In this document: one piece after another, positions 34,483 to 43,802 of the stretch
Numbering within the stretch: the stretch's first letter is position 1
How the letters are laid out: each line of letters begins with the position of its first letter
Source: Flavobacterium sangjuense
GTDB taxonomy: Bacteria; Bacteroidota; Bacteroidia; Flavobacteriales; Flavobacteriaceae
Direction: 5' to 3'
DNA length: 64,000 nucleotides
Assembly: GCF_004797125.1 (NCBI RefSeq)
Contig: NZ_CP038810.1
Span: 1,674,001 to 1,738,000 of the forward strand
Translations under genes and position numbers: made by a program
Notes under the pieces: generated by a model
The model's database searches: none
Seen by the model: the letters and a program-made list of their open reading frames with translations, nothing else
What the model was told of the DNA's origin: nothing

Positions 34483-35961
34483 ATGAGCAAGGACTTAACA
34501 AAAAGAGCAGAAGATTATTCAAAGTGGTATAACGAACTAGTTGTCAAGGCAGATTTGGCCGAAAACTCTGGTGTTCGCGGTTGTATGGTTATCAAACCAT
34601 ATGGCTATGCTATTTGGGAAAAAATGCAGGCTGAATTAGACAGAATGTTTAAAGAAACAGGACATAGTAATGCTTATTTTCCTCTTTTTGTGCCCAAAAG
34701 TATGTTTGAAGCTGAAGAAAAGAATGCAGAAGGATTTGCTAAAGAATGTGCTATTGTTACTCATTACAGATTAAAAAACGATCCTGATAAACCGGGAAAA
34801 TTAATGGTTGACCCAAATGCTAAATTGGAAGAAGAGCTTATTGTTCGCCCAACTAGTGAGGCAATTATTTGGTCAACATATAAAAACTGGGTGCAATCCT
34901 ATAGAGATTTACCATTATTGATTAATCAATGGGCCAATGTGGTTCGTTGGGAAATGAGAACCAGATTGTTTCTTAGAACTGCTGAGTTTTTGTGGCAGGA
35001 AGGTCACACCGCACATGCTACTAAGGTAGAAGCTATTGAAGAATCTGAAAAAATGATGCATGTTTATGCAGATTTCGTTGAGAACTTTATGGCTATTCCG
35101 GTAATCAAAGGGTTGAAAACTGAAACTGAACGTTTTGCCGGTGCAGAAGAAACCTATTGCATCGAAGCTTTAATGCAGGATGGAAAAGCATTGCAGGCAG
35201 GAACCTCACATTTTCTTGGACAAAATTTCGCCAAAGCTTTTGATGTTAAATTTGCTAATCAGGAAGGAAGACAAGAGCATGTTTGGGGAACATCATGGGG
35301 TGTTTCAACTCGTTTGATGGGCGCATTAGTAATGACGCATTCTGATGACAATGGTTTGGTTTTGCCACCGAATTTGGCTCCAATTCAAGTGGTAATTGTT
35401 CCGATTTTTAAAACAGATGAAGAGTTTGAAGCTATTTCAGCAGTTGCTAATGATTTAGTTGCTCAATTCAAAAAATTAAGAATCTCCGTTAAGTTTGATA
35501 ACAGAACTACTCAAAAACCTGGATTCAAATTTGCCGAATGGGAACTAAAAGGTGTTCCTGTCCGAATAGCTGTTGGACCAAAAGATTTAGAAAATGGAAC
35601 TTTTGAAATCGCAAGAAGAGATACATTATCTAAAGAAGTCAAGCCAAAAGAAGGAATAGTAACTTATATTTCAGATTTACTGGAACAAATACAAAGTGAT
35701 TTATTTAATCGTGCTTTGGAATATAGAAATACGCATGTGACAGAAGTAAATACTTTTGAAGAATTCAAAGATGTTTTAGAAAATAAAACAGGCTTTATCG
35801 CTGCGCATTGGGATGGAACTCCGGAAACGGAGGAAAAAATTAAGGATTTGACTAAGGCAACCATCCGTTGTATACCATTAAATAGAGTAGAAGAAGAAGG
35901 AAAATGTATTTTTTCCGGAGCTAAATCTACTGGTAGAGTGCTGTTTGCAAAGGCTTATTAA
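34483..35961 (+). CDS. proS: Prolyl-tRNA synthetase (archaeal/eukaryal-type, short form)
   Basis: Charges tRNA-Pro. 492 residues without the bacterial editing insertion. Class II motifs: [17 protein letters not shown] and [56 protein letters not shown], and [21 protein letters not shown]. Anticodon-binding domain from about 300 and a C-terminal zinc-type domain ending in AKAY. Followed by tRNA-Glu on the same strand with its own promoter. Confidence 0.96.
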   Translation: MSKDLTKRAEDYSKWYNELVVKADLAENSGVRGCMVIKPYGYAIWEKMQAELDRMFKETGHSNAYFPLFVPKSMFEAEEKNAEGFAKECAIVTHYRLKNDPDKPGKLMVDPNAKLEEELIVRPTSEAIIWSTYKNWVQSYRDLPLLINQWANVVRWEMRTRLFLRTAEFLWQEGHTAHATKVEAIEESEKMMHVYADFVENFMAIPVIKGLKTETERFAGAEETYCIEALMQDGKALQAGTSHFLGQNFAKAFDVKFANQEGRQEHVWGTSWGVSTRLMGALVMTHSDDNGLVLPPNLAPIQVVIVPIFKTDEEFEAISAVANDLVAQFKKLRISVKFDNRTTQKPGFKFAEWELKGVPVRIAVGPKDLENGTFEIARRDTLSKEVKPKEGIVTYISDLLEQIQSDLFNRALEYRNTHVTEVNTFEEFKDVLENKTGFIAAHWDGTPETEEKIKDLTKATIRCIPLNRVEEEGKCIFSGAKSTGRVLFAKAY

Positions 35962-35990
35962 AAAAATATAGAAAAAAATTATCTAGTCTC

Positions 35991-36020
35991 TTGCGAAAAT
36001 AAAAAATAGTTGTATTTTTG
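35991..36020 (+). promoter_or_regulatory. Consensus Bacteroidetes promoter for tRNA-Glu
   Basis: TTG at 35991-35993, exactly 19 bases, then TATTTTTG at 36013-36020; transcription would begin about 13 bases before the mature tRNA end. Best promoter match in the window. Confidence 0.8.
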
Positions 36021-36039
36021 CATCCGCATTGAGAAAGAT

Positions 36040-36111
36040 GGCCCGTTCGTCTATCGGTTAGGACGCCAGGTTTTCATCCTGGTAAGAGGGGTTCGATTCC
36101 CCTACGGGCTA
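36040..36111 (+). tRNA. tRNA-Glu (anticodon UUC)
   Basis: Cloverleaf can be drawn: acceptor GGCCCGT / ACGGGCT (first pair G-U), D arm, anticodon stem CCAGG / CCTGG with loop TTTTCAT (anticodon TTC at 36073-36075), T arm with GGTTCGATTCC. The full CCA is not encoded. Confidence 0.97.
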
Positions 36112-36265
36112 CAAATTAGTTGTAAATTAGTTTTATAAAACAAAAGTTCAGTGTCTCGAAATTTTGTTTTATTAGTTAAAACCAAAGTGATTATTTTAAT
36201 TGTGGGAGGTTTTTCTTTTTTAACTAGTATTTTATTAATTACAATTAAATTTAAATTACAAGAAA

Positions 36266-36517
36266 ATGGCAAATCACAAGTCAGCTTTAAAAAGAATTAG
36301 AAGTAACGAAAAGAAAAGAGTATTAAACAGATACCAACACAAAACTACTCGTAATGCTATTAAAGCATTAAGATTAGCTACAGATAAAAAAGATGCTTCT
36401 GCAAAATTATCTGCTGTTGTTTCTATGATAGACAAATTAGCTAAGAAAAATATCATTCATGATAACAAAGCAGCTAACTTGAAATCTAAGTTAACTAAAC
36501 ACGTTTCAAAACTATAA
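36266..36517 (+). CDS. rpsT: Small ribosomal subunit protein bS20
   Basis: Primary 16S rRNA-binding protein. 83 residues, MANHKSALKRIRSNEKKRVLNRYQHKTTRNAIKAL pattern, highly basic and helical, ends KHVSKL. The 150-base leader between tRNA-Glu and rpsT contains no ORF. A strong terminator follows. Confidence 0.97.
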   Translation: MANHKSALKRIRSNEKKRVLNRYQHKTTRNAIKALRLATDKKDASAKLSAVVSMIDKLAKKNIIHDNKAANLKSKLTKHVSKL

Positions 36518-36535
36518 TTGAAACTACTTTATACG

Positions 36536-36570
36536 AAAAAAAAGTCCCGATTTATTCGGGACTTTTTTAT
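36536..36570. terminator. Bidirectional intrinsic terminator between rpsT and the response-regulator gene
   Basis: AAAGTCCCGA (36541-36550) / TCGGGACTTT (36556-36565) with A-run before and T-run after. The same stem is used at 63909-63936. Confidence 0.92.
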
Positions 36571-36981
36571 TTATGGAAATTGAGTTTTTAAATTTTCTAA
36601 CATCTCTTTTGTTATGGGTTTTGATAAAAAGCCTATAACAGGGTAAGTCTTAGACCTATTGATGTCATAAGGGTCAATAGAAGATGAAAGAACTATAAAT
36701 CGGGTTGAAGTAAATACATTATCATAACGCTTACGCATATACGTTTCCAAAAACTCCCAGCCGTCCATTACGGGCATGTTTAAATCTAAAAGCACCAACT
36801 TTGGGTACACGATGGAATCGTTGACTTTTCTTTCTTCAAATAACGCATCGAAGTAATCAATTGCTTCTACACCATTTTTAGCCGTAATTATTTCTTTGGC
36901 AAATTCAACCCTCTCAACCACTTTTCTGCAAAGCATGAGCGTAATTGGGTCATCATCTACACAGAGTATTTTATCTAACAT
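36571..36981 (-). CDS. Single-domain response regulator
   Basis: 136-residue receiver: CVDDDP pocket, phospho-acceptor Asp in LVLLDLNMPVMDGWEF, VLSSS switch residue and FLSKPIT lysine. No output domain. It begins 7 bases after the PAS-domain kinase on the same strand and is its probable partner, so the pair likely works through protein contacts rather than DNA binding. Confidence 0.92.
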   Translation of the reverse strand: MLDKILCVDDDPITLMLCRKVVERVEFAKEIITAKNGVEAIDYFDALFEERKVNDSIVYPKLVLLDLNMPVMDGWEFLETYMRKRYDNVFTSTRFIVLSSSIDPYDINRSKTYPVIGFLSKPITKEMLENLKTQFP

Positions 36982-36988
36982 AAATTAC

Positions 36989-38734
36989 TTAATTATACTT
37001 AAAAACAATTGTAAAAGTAGTTCCTTTTCCAACAGTACTGGCGACAGAAATTGTTCCTCCCATACTTTCTACTTGTGATTTAACTAAATACAGCCCTAAT
37101 CCTTTACTGTCGGGATAATTGTGGAATCGTTGGTATAGACCAAAAATCTTATCCATGTTCTTTTCTAAATCTATTCCTATTCCGTTGTCTTTGAATGTTA
37201 TAACTAAGTTATCGTCTACGACTTTTGTTCCAATGTTAACTCTTAATTGTCTACTCGGATCGCGATACTTTATAGCATTCGTTAGTAAATTTAGAAAAAT
37301 ACTTTCTAAATACGACTTGTTTATATCTAAAATAGTGACATCTTCTAAATCAATTTTCAAAATAGGTTTGTTGACACTAATCAGGAAACTCAATTGGTTA
37401 AAGACGTTTTCGAAAACATCCTTAATCAAAACTTTTTCTTTTTGTATTGAAGGATTGTCTTTGATGATAATTACCTTAACTAAATCATTTATCGTTTCAT
37501 TTAACAAATGTGTTGATTTTGAAAACCCGGTAATTATTTCTTTTAATTCAGGATCTTCAATCGTGATGTCTTCAATAAGATTCAGCAATCCGGTTAAATT
37601 GGATAAAGGCGCTCTCAAATTGTGCGAAGTGATATAGGAGAACTGTTTTAAATCCTTATTATTTTGTGTCAGTTCTCTAATAAGCTGTTCTCTTTCTTTT
37701 TCCTTTTCTTTCTCTTCGGTTACATCTCTTTGAATTGAAATCCAGTGCGAATGTTCACCTTCTTTATCCGTTACAGGAATCATCGAGAAGTTAACCCAAA
37801 ATTCTTCACCATTCTTTTTGTAACTTATCGTTTCAATAAAACATTCTTTATATTCCTGAATGGCTGTTTTGAGTTTGTCAAATTCTAAAATATCTGATTT
37901 TCTTCCAAAGAACATTTCAGGCGATTTTCCAATAACTTCTTCAGCCGGATAACCTGTCATATCCGTAAAAGCAGAGTTGACGAATATAATATTTGGAATG
38001 GCACTTTTTGAAGTGTCAATATCCGTAATCATGACGGCATCTTTGGTTTGTGTAATTACCGTTTCGAGTAGTCGAAGTCGTTGTTCCTCTTCTTTTTGTT
38101 TGGTGACATCCTGAATCGCTCCAATCATTCTGACCGGTTTTCCACTGGCATCTTTAACCAAAAATCCTCTGTCAAAAACATATTTATAACTGCCATCAGC
38201 ACATTGAAAGCGGTATTCATCCTGCCATTTCTCTGTTTTTTGTTCCAGAAACGAATAGAGTTTAACCGACATTTTTAAACTGTCTTCAGGGTGAATCCGG
38301 TCAAACCACCATTTCGACGTTGAACCTATATCTTCTTTTTTGTATCCAAAAACACCTTGAATTCCTTTATTCCAAATAAAACTGTCGTCTTCCATTTTCC
38401 AATCCCAAATGGTGTCACTTGTCGCTTTGGCTACAATGTCATATCGCTCGTTTGATTCTTTGATTTCAATATTCGTAAGTTGTAGTTTTTCAAAAACTGA
38501 TTTATTCCTCATTTCATTCTGATACAAAATGAATTTTAAAACTAAGCCGGAACAAACAATGTAGAGTAAATCTTTGGTGTAACTGTATTTAAGTAGTGAT
38601 TCGTCAGCCGATTCATGAAAATAAATGACAAATAATTTATGGCCAATTATCGCCATAAACATTAATATAAGGACATAAATTAATGTAATTTTATTTGAAT
38701 TATTTTTCATTACTCCAAATATATAGAATTTCAA
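36989..38734 (-). CDS. PAS-domain sensor histidine kinase
   Basis: 581 residues: two N-terminal membrane segments (about 17-35 and 45-62), PAS/PAC with IWDWKMEDDSFIWNKG and EYRFQCADGSYKYV, a second PAS with VNSAFTDMTGYPAEEVIGKSPE, a short coiled coil, HisKA with His in ITSHNLRAPLSNLTGLL, and HATPase with LLTNAIKYRD, FKDNGIGIDLE and KGLGLYLVKSQVESMGG. MKNNSNKIT at residue 9 (38710) is an equally good start. Upstream of, and in operon with, the single-domain receiver. Confidence 0.92.
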   Translation of the reverse strand: MKFYIFGVMKNNSNKITLIYVLILMFMAIIGHKLFVIYFHESADESLLKYSYTKDLLYIVCSGLVLKFILYQNEMRNKSVFEKLQLTNIEIKESNERYDIVAKATSDTIWDWKMEDDSFIWNKGIQGVFGYKKEDIGSTSKWWFDRIHPEDSLKMSVKLYSFLEQKTEKWQDEYRFQCADGSYKYVFDRGFLVKDASGKPVRMIGAIQDVTKQKEEEQRLRLLETVITQTKDAVMITDIDTSKSAIPNIIFVNSAFTDMTGYPAEEVIGKSPEMFFGRKSDILEFDKLKTAIQEYKECFIETISYKKNGEEFWVNFSMIPVTDKEGEHSHWISIQRDVTEEKEKEKEREQLIRELTQNNKDLKQFSYITSHNLRAPLSNLTGLLNLIEDITIEDPELKEIITGFSKSTHLLNETINDLVKVIIIKDNPSIQKEKVLIKDVFENVFNQLSFLISVNKPILKIDLEDVTILDINKSYLESIFLNLLTNAIKYRDPSRQLRVNIGTKVVDDNLVITFKDNGIGIDLEKNMDKIFGLYQRFHNYPDSKGLGLYLVKSQVESMGGTISVASTVGKGTTFTIVFKYN

Positions 38735-38845
38735 ATAAGTTTTAAAATTTAACCAAAAACTTATTAATGTTTTTATAAACTCAACTTCCGCTTTTATTAA
38801 AAAGTAAACTAATTGGTTATTGGTTTTTTATCTAAAAATAAAGTG

Positions 38846-38853
38846 TACCTTTG
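38846..38853 (+). promoter_or_regulatory. typA: Putative -7 box of typA
   Basis: TACCTTTG, 20 bases before the chosen start codon; it lies downstream of the alternative ATG at 38813, supporting the shorter protein. Confidence 0.55.
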
Positions 38854-38872
38854 CACCTTCAAAAAAACACAG

Positions 38873-40669
38873 ATGGAATCTATTAGAAACATTGCTATTA
38901 TTGCTCACGTTGACCACGGTAAAACTACGTTGGTTGACAAAATTATGTATCACTGTCAGTTATTTCGTGAAAACGAAAACACAGGTGATTTAATTCTTGA
39001 CAATAATGATTTGGAGCGTGAAAGAGGAATTACAATTACTTCTAAAAACGTTTCAGTTGTATATAAAGGAACAAAAATCAACATTATTGATACTCCGGGT
39101 CACGCCGATTTTGGTGGAGAAGTAGAACGTGTATTAAACATGGCTGATGGAGTTTGTCTATTGGTAGATGCTTTTGAAGGTCCAATGCCTCAAACGCGTT
39201 TCGTGTTACAAAAAGCTATCGACTTAGGATTAAAACCATGTGTGGTAATCAATAAAGTTGATAAAGAAAACTGTACTCCGGAAGAAGTGCACGAAAAAGT
39301 TTTCGATTTGATGTTTGAATTAGGTGCTGAAGAATGGCAGTTGGATTTTCCAACCGTTTATGGTTCGGCTAAAAACAACTGGATGTCTGATGATTTCAGA
39401 AATATGACAACAAACATTGAACCTTTGTTGGATATGGTTGTTGAACATGTGCCAGCTCCAAAAGTTTCTGAAGGAACACCTCAAATGTTAATCACATCTT
39501 TAGACTTCTCTTCATTCACCGGTCGTATCGCGATTGGTCGTTTGGAAAGAGGCGAATTAAAAGAAGGAATGCCAATTTCTTTGGTAAAAAGAGATGGTAA
39601 AGTTATAAAATCAAGAATCAAGGAATTGCACACTTTTGAAGGTCTTGGACGTAAAAAAGTAGAAAGCGTAATTGCCGGAGATATCTGTGCCATCGTTGGA
39701 ATCGAAGGTTTTGAAATTGGTGATACTATCGCTGACTTCGAAAATCCGGAAGCATTGCAGACTATTGCAATCGACGAGCCAACAATGAGCATGTTGTTTA
39801 CAATTAATGACTCGCCATTCTTTGGTAAAGAAGGGAAATTTGTGACATCACGTCACATCAGAGATCGTTTGACCAAAGAGCTAGAGAAAAACCTTGCGAT
39901 GAAATTAGGTGAAACAGATTCAGCTGATAAATTCATGGTTTTTGGACGTGGAGTTCTTCACTTGTCAGTTCTTATTGAAACAATGAGAAGAGAAGGTTAC
40001 GAATTGCAGATTGGACAACCACAAGTTATCATCAAGGAAATTGATGGTAAAAAATGTGAGCCAATCGAAGAATTAACTATCGACTTACCGGAGCATTTAT
40101 CAGGTAGAGCGGTTGAATTCGTTACTATCCGTAAAGGAGAAATGCTTTCTATGGAAGCAAAAGGCGAGCGTATGATTATTAAATTCAACATTCCATCTCG
40201 TGGAATTATTGGTTTAAGAAATCAATTGCTTACGGCTACTGCAGGTGAAGCAATCATGGCGCACCGTTACATCGGTTACGAACCATACAAAGGAGAAATT
40301 CCCGGACGTAACAATGGTTCATTAATCTCTATGGAAAACGGAAAAGCAATTCCTTATTCAATCGATAAATTGCAGGATCGTGGTAAATTCTTCGTTAATC
40401 CAAACGACGAAATCTACGAAGGTCAGGTTATCGGAGAAAATTCTCGTAGCGATGATATGAGTATTAACGTGACTAAGGCTAAGAAACAATCTAACGTTCG
40501 TTCATCAGGTAATGATGAGAAAGCCAGAATTATTCCACCAATCATTTTCTCTTTAGAAGAAGCGTTGGAGTACATTCAAAAAGATGAATATGTAGAGGTT
40601 ACGCCAAAATCTATTCGTTTGAGAAAAATCTATCTAACAGAAAACGATAGAAAACGTAATAAAATATAA
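38873..40669 (+). CDS. typA: Ribosome-associated translational GTPase TypA/BipA
   Basis: 598 residues. GTPase motifs IIAHVDHGKTTLVDKIM, the RGITI switch, DTPGHADFGGEV and VINKVDKENC, then EF-Tu-like domain 2, EF-G-like domains III/V and the TypA-specific C-terminal domain (SRGIIGLRNQLLTATAGEAI, ENSRSDDMSINVTKAKKQSN). Starts at 38873 (MESIRNIAIIAHVDHG). Single-gene transcript ended by a terminator at 40690. Confidence 0.96.
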   Translation: MESIRNIAIIAHVDHGKTTLVDKIMYHCQLFRENENTGDLILDNNDLERERGITITSKNVSVVYKGTKINIIDTPGHADFGGEVERVLNMADGVCLLVDAFEGPMPQTRFVLQKAIDLGLKPCVVINKVDKENCTPEEVHEKVFDLMFELGAEEWQLDFPTVYGSAKNNWMSDDFRNMTTNIEPLLDMVVEHVPAPKVSEGTPQMLITSLDFSSFTGRIAIGRLERGELKEGMPISLVKRDGKVIKSRIKELHTFEGLGRKKVESVIAGDICAIVGIEGFEIGDTIADFENPEALQTIAIDEPTMSMLFTINDSPFFGKEGKFVTSRHIRDRLTKELEKNLAMKLGETDSADKFMVFGRGVLHLSVLIETMRREGYELQIGQPQVIIKEIDGKKCEPIEELTIDLPEHLSGRAVEFVTIRKGEMLSMEAKGERMIIKFNIPSRGIIGLRNQLLTATAGEAIMAHRYIGYEPYKGEIPGRNNGSLISMENGKAIPYSIDKLQDRGKFFVNPNDEIYEGQVIGENSRSDDMSINVTKAKKQSNVRSSGNDEKARIIPPIIFSLEEALEYIQKDEYVEVTPKSIRLRKIYLTENDRKRNKI

Positions 40670-40687
40670 TTTGTATTCACAATAAAA

Positions 40688-40720
40688 AGAAACCCTTTCA
40701 GTAATGAGAGGGTTTTTTAT
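40688..40720 (+). terminator. typA: Intrinsic terminator after typA
   Basis: AAACCCTTTC / GAGAGGGTTT with one G-T pair, followed by six Ts. Confidence 0.85.
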
Positions 40721-40748
40721 TGGAAGCTAATCCGGCTGTCCGCTATAT

Positions 40749-40810
40749 CTGTCATTGCGAGGTACGAAGCAATCTTTAATGGGATTGCCGCGGTTCTCTC
40801 GCAATGACAG
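40749..40810. repeat. Palindromic intergenic repeat (CATTGCGAG type)
   Basis: Outer arms CTGTCATTGCGAG (40749-40761) and CTCGCAATGACAG (40798-40810), exact complements; inner arms GCAATC / GATTGC. A widespread dispersed palindrome type. Located between convergent typA and the esterase gene. Confidence 0.85.
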
Positions 40811-40835
40811 GATGCCGCTTCCATCCGGGCTAGGG

Positions 40836-41747
40836 TTATTTCTTCAACAGGAATTCCAGCGGAATATGCAATCGTTTTTGCCAAGCTTCTTCCGAATGAT
40901 TTTCTCCGGGAAAGAATTTAGTAATCCAGTTCTCTGAAGTAAATCCTTTTTCATTCATAATGATATCGACTTTTTGTTGTAACGGCGGATACATGGCATC
41001 TAAAGTCTGGTCGCCATAATCAAAGTAAATCCGATTCGTTTTAGGATTCGGAAGTTTCTTTCTCAAATAAGCATAAAAAGCATCAGGAATCGGATTGTTT
41101 TCAGAAGCAAAAACGCCGGGCCAATGCGTCGATATACAAGCGGCAGCACCAAAAACTTCAGGATATTCACAAATCGCATACATCGAAATCAATCCGCCCA
41201 TACTCGAACCCGCAATAAAAGTATTGTCTTTATCGGTCAGTGTTGAAAAATTGTGATCAATAAAAGGTTTCAATTCCGTCACTAAAAATTTCAAATACAA
41301 ATCGGAGTAAGGTTTAAAAACCGCTGTTGTTCTGCCGGCTTTTTGCAATTGAGCCGTAATCGTATCTTTTTGCGTTTTCGTTAAATTTTCATATGGTTTC
41401 TGCGGAAAGTATTCTGGGTGTCTTTTTTCGGATATGTTCCAAATCCCAACCACGATAAATTTTTTGACTTTGCCTTCCGAATTCAATTTTCCGGCAGTTT
41501 CATCCACTTCCCAAGCTTGCTTGTTCCAGGTTGTGGATGCATCATACAATGCTTGCCCATCATGCATATAAAGCACAGCATATTTTTTGTTGGGAGAATA
41601 GCCATCAGGAAGCCAGACATCTACATTCCGGGCATCTACATATTGTGATTTGAAATTTGGGAAACGTTCAATTTTTCCGGAGGTAACTTTTATTTCCTGA
41701 GCCGTTGAAACCATTCCAATAAATATAAAAAACGCGACTACTTTCAT
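40836..41747 (-). CDS. Secreted esterase (esterase D / enterochelin-esterase-like fold)
   Basis: 303 residues; signal peptide MKVVAFFIFIGMVSTAQ, then an alpha/beta hydrolase of the putative esterase family: RNVDVWLPDGYSPNKKYAVLYMHDGQALYD, nucleophile serine in AGSSMGGLISMYA, and a C-terminal His in FPGENHSEEAW. Such proteins hydrolyse acyl or siderophore esters; substrate unknown. Its start is 7 bases after the stop of the T9SS protein upstream on the same strand, suggesting cotranscription. Confidence 0.87.
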   Translation of the reverse strand: MKVVAFFIFIGMVSTAQEIKVTSGKIERFPNFKSQYVDARNVDVWLPDGYSPNKKYAVLYMHDGQALYDASTTWNKQAWEVDETAGKLNSEGKVKKFIVVGIWNISEKRHPEYFPQKPYENLTKTQKDTITAQLQKAGRTTAVFKPYSDLYLKFLVTELKPFIDHNFSTLTDKDNTFIAGSSMGGLISMYAICEYPEVFGAAACISTHWPGVFASENNPIPDAFYAYLRKKLPNPKTNRIYFDYGDQTLDAMYPPLQQKVDIIMNEKGFTSENWITKFFPGENHSEEAWQKRLHIPLEFLLKK

Positions 41748-41754
41748 AATTGTA

Positions 41755-43773
41755 TTATCTTTTTAAAGTAAAATGTCCTCTGGCGCTTCGGCCGTCTTCT
41801 AATTGAATATTATACCAATAATCATCAGCGGGCATTGTTTTTTCATTAAATTTTCCATCCCAACCCAAACCATTTGTACTAATTTGTTTTAATAATTTTC
41901 CGAAACGGTCATAAATATAAATTACAGCACCTGCATTATGGGACAAAGGATTGATATCTTTTATATTCCAATAATCATTAAAACCATCACCATTTGGGGT
42001 AAAATAGTTTGGTATCTGTATCAGATAAAATTGCTGCTCCACAGTTCCACAACCGTTTTTGTCACGAACATAAGCAGTATAAACCAAACCGCTTAAATTA
42101 TTGAAGACAGGGCTATTCTGAAAATTAATCCCATCAATAGAATATTCATAGCTTCCAGTGCCAGATGCAATAATTTCAACAGAATTATTTTCATTGAAAT
42201 CATGTACGATAATGTTATCAATAGTGGCGACTTCTGAACCGATAACAGTAAAGGTTTTTATTTTAGTACAATTAGCTGCATTTTCAATATTAACCCTGTA
42301 AGTTCCTGGCGCAGTAACCTGAATGGATTGTGTTTCATCGCCTGCGATGGTGTCCCACGTATAATGAAAGAAACCACCATCAGCTGTTAACGTTATGGGA
42401 TCATTATTGCAAATACCAACAGTTACATCTGAGATAGTTTCGGGAAAAATATGCATGTTTAAAGTAACAGGAAAAGCGGGATAACAATTGCTGTTTTCTA
42501 TTTTTGCGTATATGATTTGTTGAAATGCAGTAGTATTCCGAAATGAATCAAGTAGAGGAGTTGCACTGGTTGGACTATTATAAAAACGAACCTGATACCC
42601 CGCTGGCAGATTCGAAAATAATGTCGGAACGAGGTAGCTTAAGAAATCAATAGTAGAAATTCCGTCCTGTAGCGCATCTACATCACAAAAAGTATACGTA
42701 TCCTTATCAATTATAAGTTGTGGTGCAAAATCCAAATCGATATCTGCCACAGTTGTGCAGGTTGGGGAATAAGTTGTAGTAAGGGAATAGGTTCCGTTTT
42801 GGGCACTCGTATAGGGTGGATTAAAATTCAATGTCGCGGCATTTTGTCCCGGAATTGGATTCGTGTTGAAATTCCATTGGTAACTCAAAGCACCTGGTGC
42901 TGTTCCGTTTAAAGTCAAACTTTCATTTGGACACACTGGATTATTATTGGCAAAAGTTCTGTCCGATCCCAAATCTACTCCAAAAGAAAAACTGCTTCCT
43001 TTTAAGAAAATTGCCGAATCGTATCTGTAATTTCCTTCATCAGCAATGACTAGCTTTATATGATATTGATGACCGGAAAGCACAGCTGATTGTGCTGTCA
43101 GGACTACGGTTTGACCATTGAAATTTGTTGGATATTCGGTTGGGTTAAAAGCATCAAAATACTGTTCGTTTTGTGCAGAACACGCACCCGGAATATCCGG
43201 ATGCACACTTGTTACCTTAACGGGAATGGTTGTACTGGGAATTAAAGCCAGATTTTGATAGGTTGGACTTCCGACTTCCTTTAGTAAAAAAGCAAACCCA
43301 TCAGAATAGATGCAGGTTGCAGTTCCATGATATTCTTCTGAGGCAAAAATATAATCAAAACTAATCTGATTTCCCAAAGGGATAAAATCGAATTCCAAAA
43401 CAGTTGCGTTTAATGAATTGCTAATGCTTAAGGCTGCATTCAAATCAGCGTCACCGGTCCAACCCATTCCACCTCCATCATCAGATATAAAAGTATTTGG
43501 ACCTTGTGCATCGATAATTTTTCCGGTACTAAGAATTACTCCTTCAGCAAAGGGAAAAGTTGAACCGTTAGCATTAAAGTATCCCCAGCTGTTTTCGCCT
43601 GTAGCAAAATTACCACCTGATACCGAAACATTGGTAACAGATGCACAACCCGAGTTTATCAGGACGTTCTCTATTAGCTGAAGCGGAGTATAGGTTTCAT
43701 CTGTAGCAATGTATTGAGCAGAAGCTACACCATACATTAATAAAAGTAAGAGATGAAATTTTTTAAAAAACAT
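41755..43773 (-). CDS. Choice-of-anchor L / type IX secretion (type B sorting) surface protein
   Basis: 672 residues: signal peptide to about 19; choice-of-anchor L region (GGNFATGENSWGYFNANGST, FISDDGGGMGWTGDADLNAAL, FDYIFASEEYHG) to about 265; Ig-like/PKD-type repeats with conserved cysteines; and a C-terminal domain of about 85 residues, YFTPNGDGFNDYWNIK ... IYDRFGKLLKQIST ... MPADDYWYNIQLEDGR ... GHFTLKR, the gliding-motility-associated sorting signal. Exported by the type IX system and attached to the cell surface. Same strand and 29 bases after the larger paralogue. Confidence 0.92.
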   Translation of the reverse strand: MFFKKFHLLLLLMYGVASAQYIATDETYTPLQLIENVLINSGCASVTNVSVSGGNFATGENSWGYFNANGSTFPFAEGVILSTGKIIDAQGPNTFISDDGGGMGWTGDADLNAALSISNSLNATVLEFDFIPLGNQISFDYIFASEEYHGTATCIYSDGFAFLLKEVGSPTYQNLALIPSTTIPVKVTSVHPDIPGACSAQNEQYFDAFNPTEYPTNFNGQTVVLTAQSAVLSGHQYHIKLVIADEGNYRYDSAIFLKGSSFSFGVDLGSDRTFANNNPVCPNESLTLNGTAPGALSYQWNFNTNPIPGQNAATLNFNPPYTSAQNGTYSLTTTYSPTCTTVADIDLDFAPQLIIDKDTYTFCDVDALQDGISTIDFLSYLVPTLFSNLPAGYQVRFYNSPTSATPLLDSFRNTTAFQQIIYAKIENSNCYPAFPVTLNMHIFPETISDVTVGICNNDPITLTADGGFFHYTWDTIAGDETQSIQVTAPGTYRVNIENAANCTKIKTFTVIGSEVATIDNIIVHDFNENNSVEIIASGTGSYEYSIDGINFQNSPVFNNLSGLVYTAYVRDKNGCGTVEQQFYLIQIPNYFTPNGDGFNDYWNIKDINPLSHNAGAVIYIYDRFGKLLKQISTNGLGWDGKFNEKTMPADDYWYNIQLEDGRSARGHFTLKR

Positions 43774-43802
43774 TGTGGGTTTTATAGGTAGGCAAAGTTA
43801 CA

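Noticed and set aside
36112..36265. Possible regulatory leader of rpsT
   Set aside because: The spacer is AT-rich with no convincing conserved structure that I can draw; no claim is justified without alignment.
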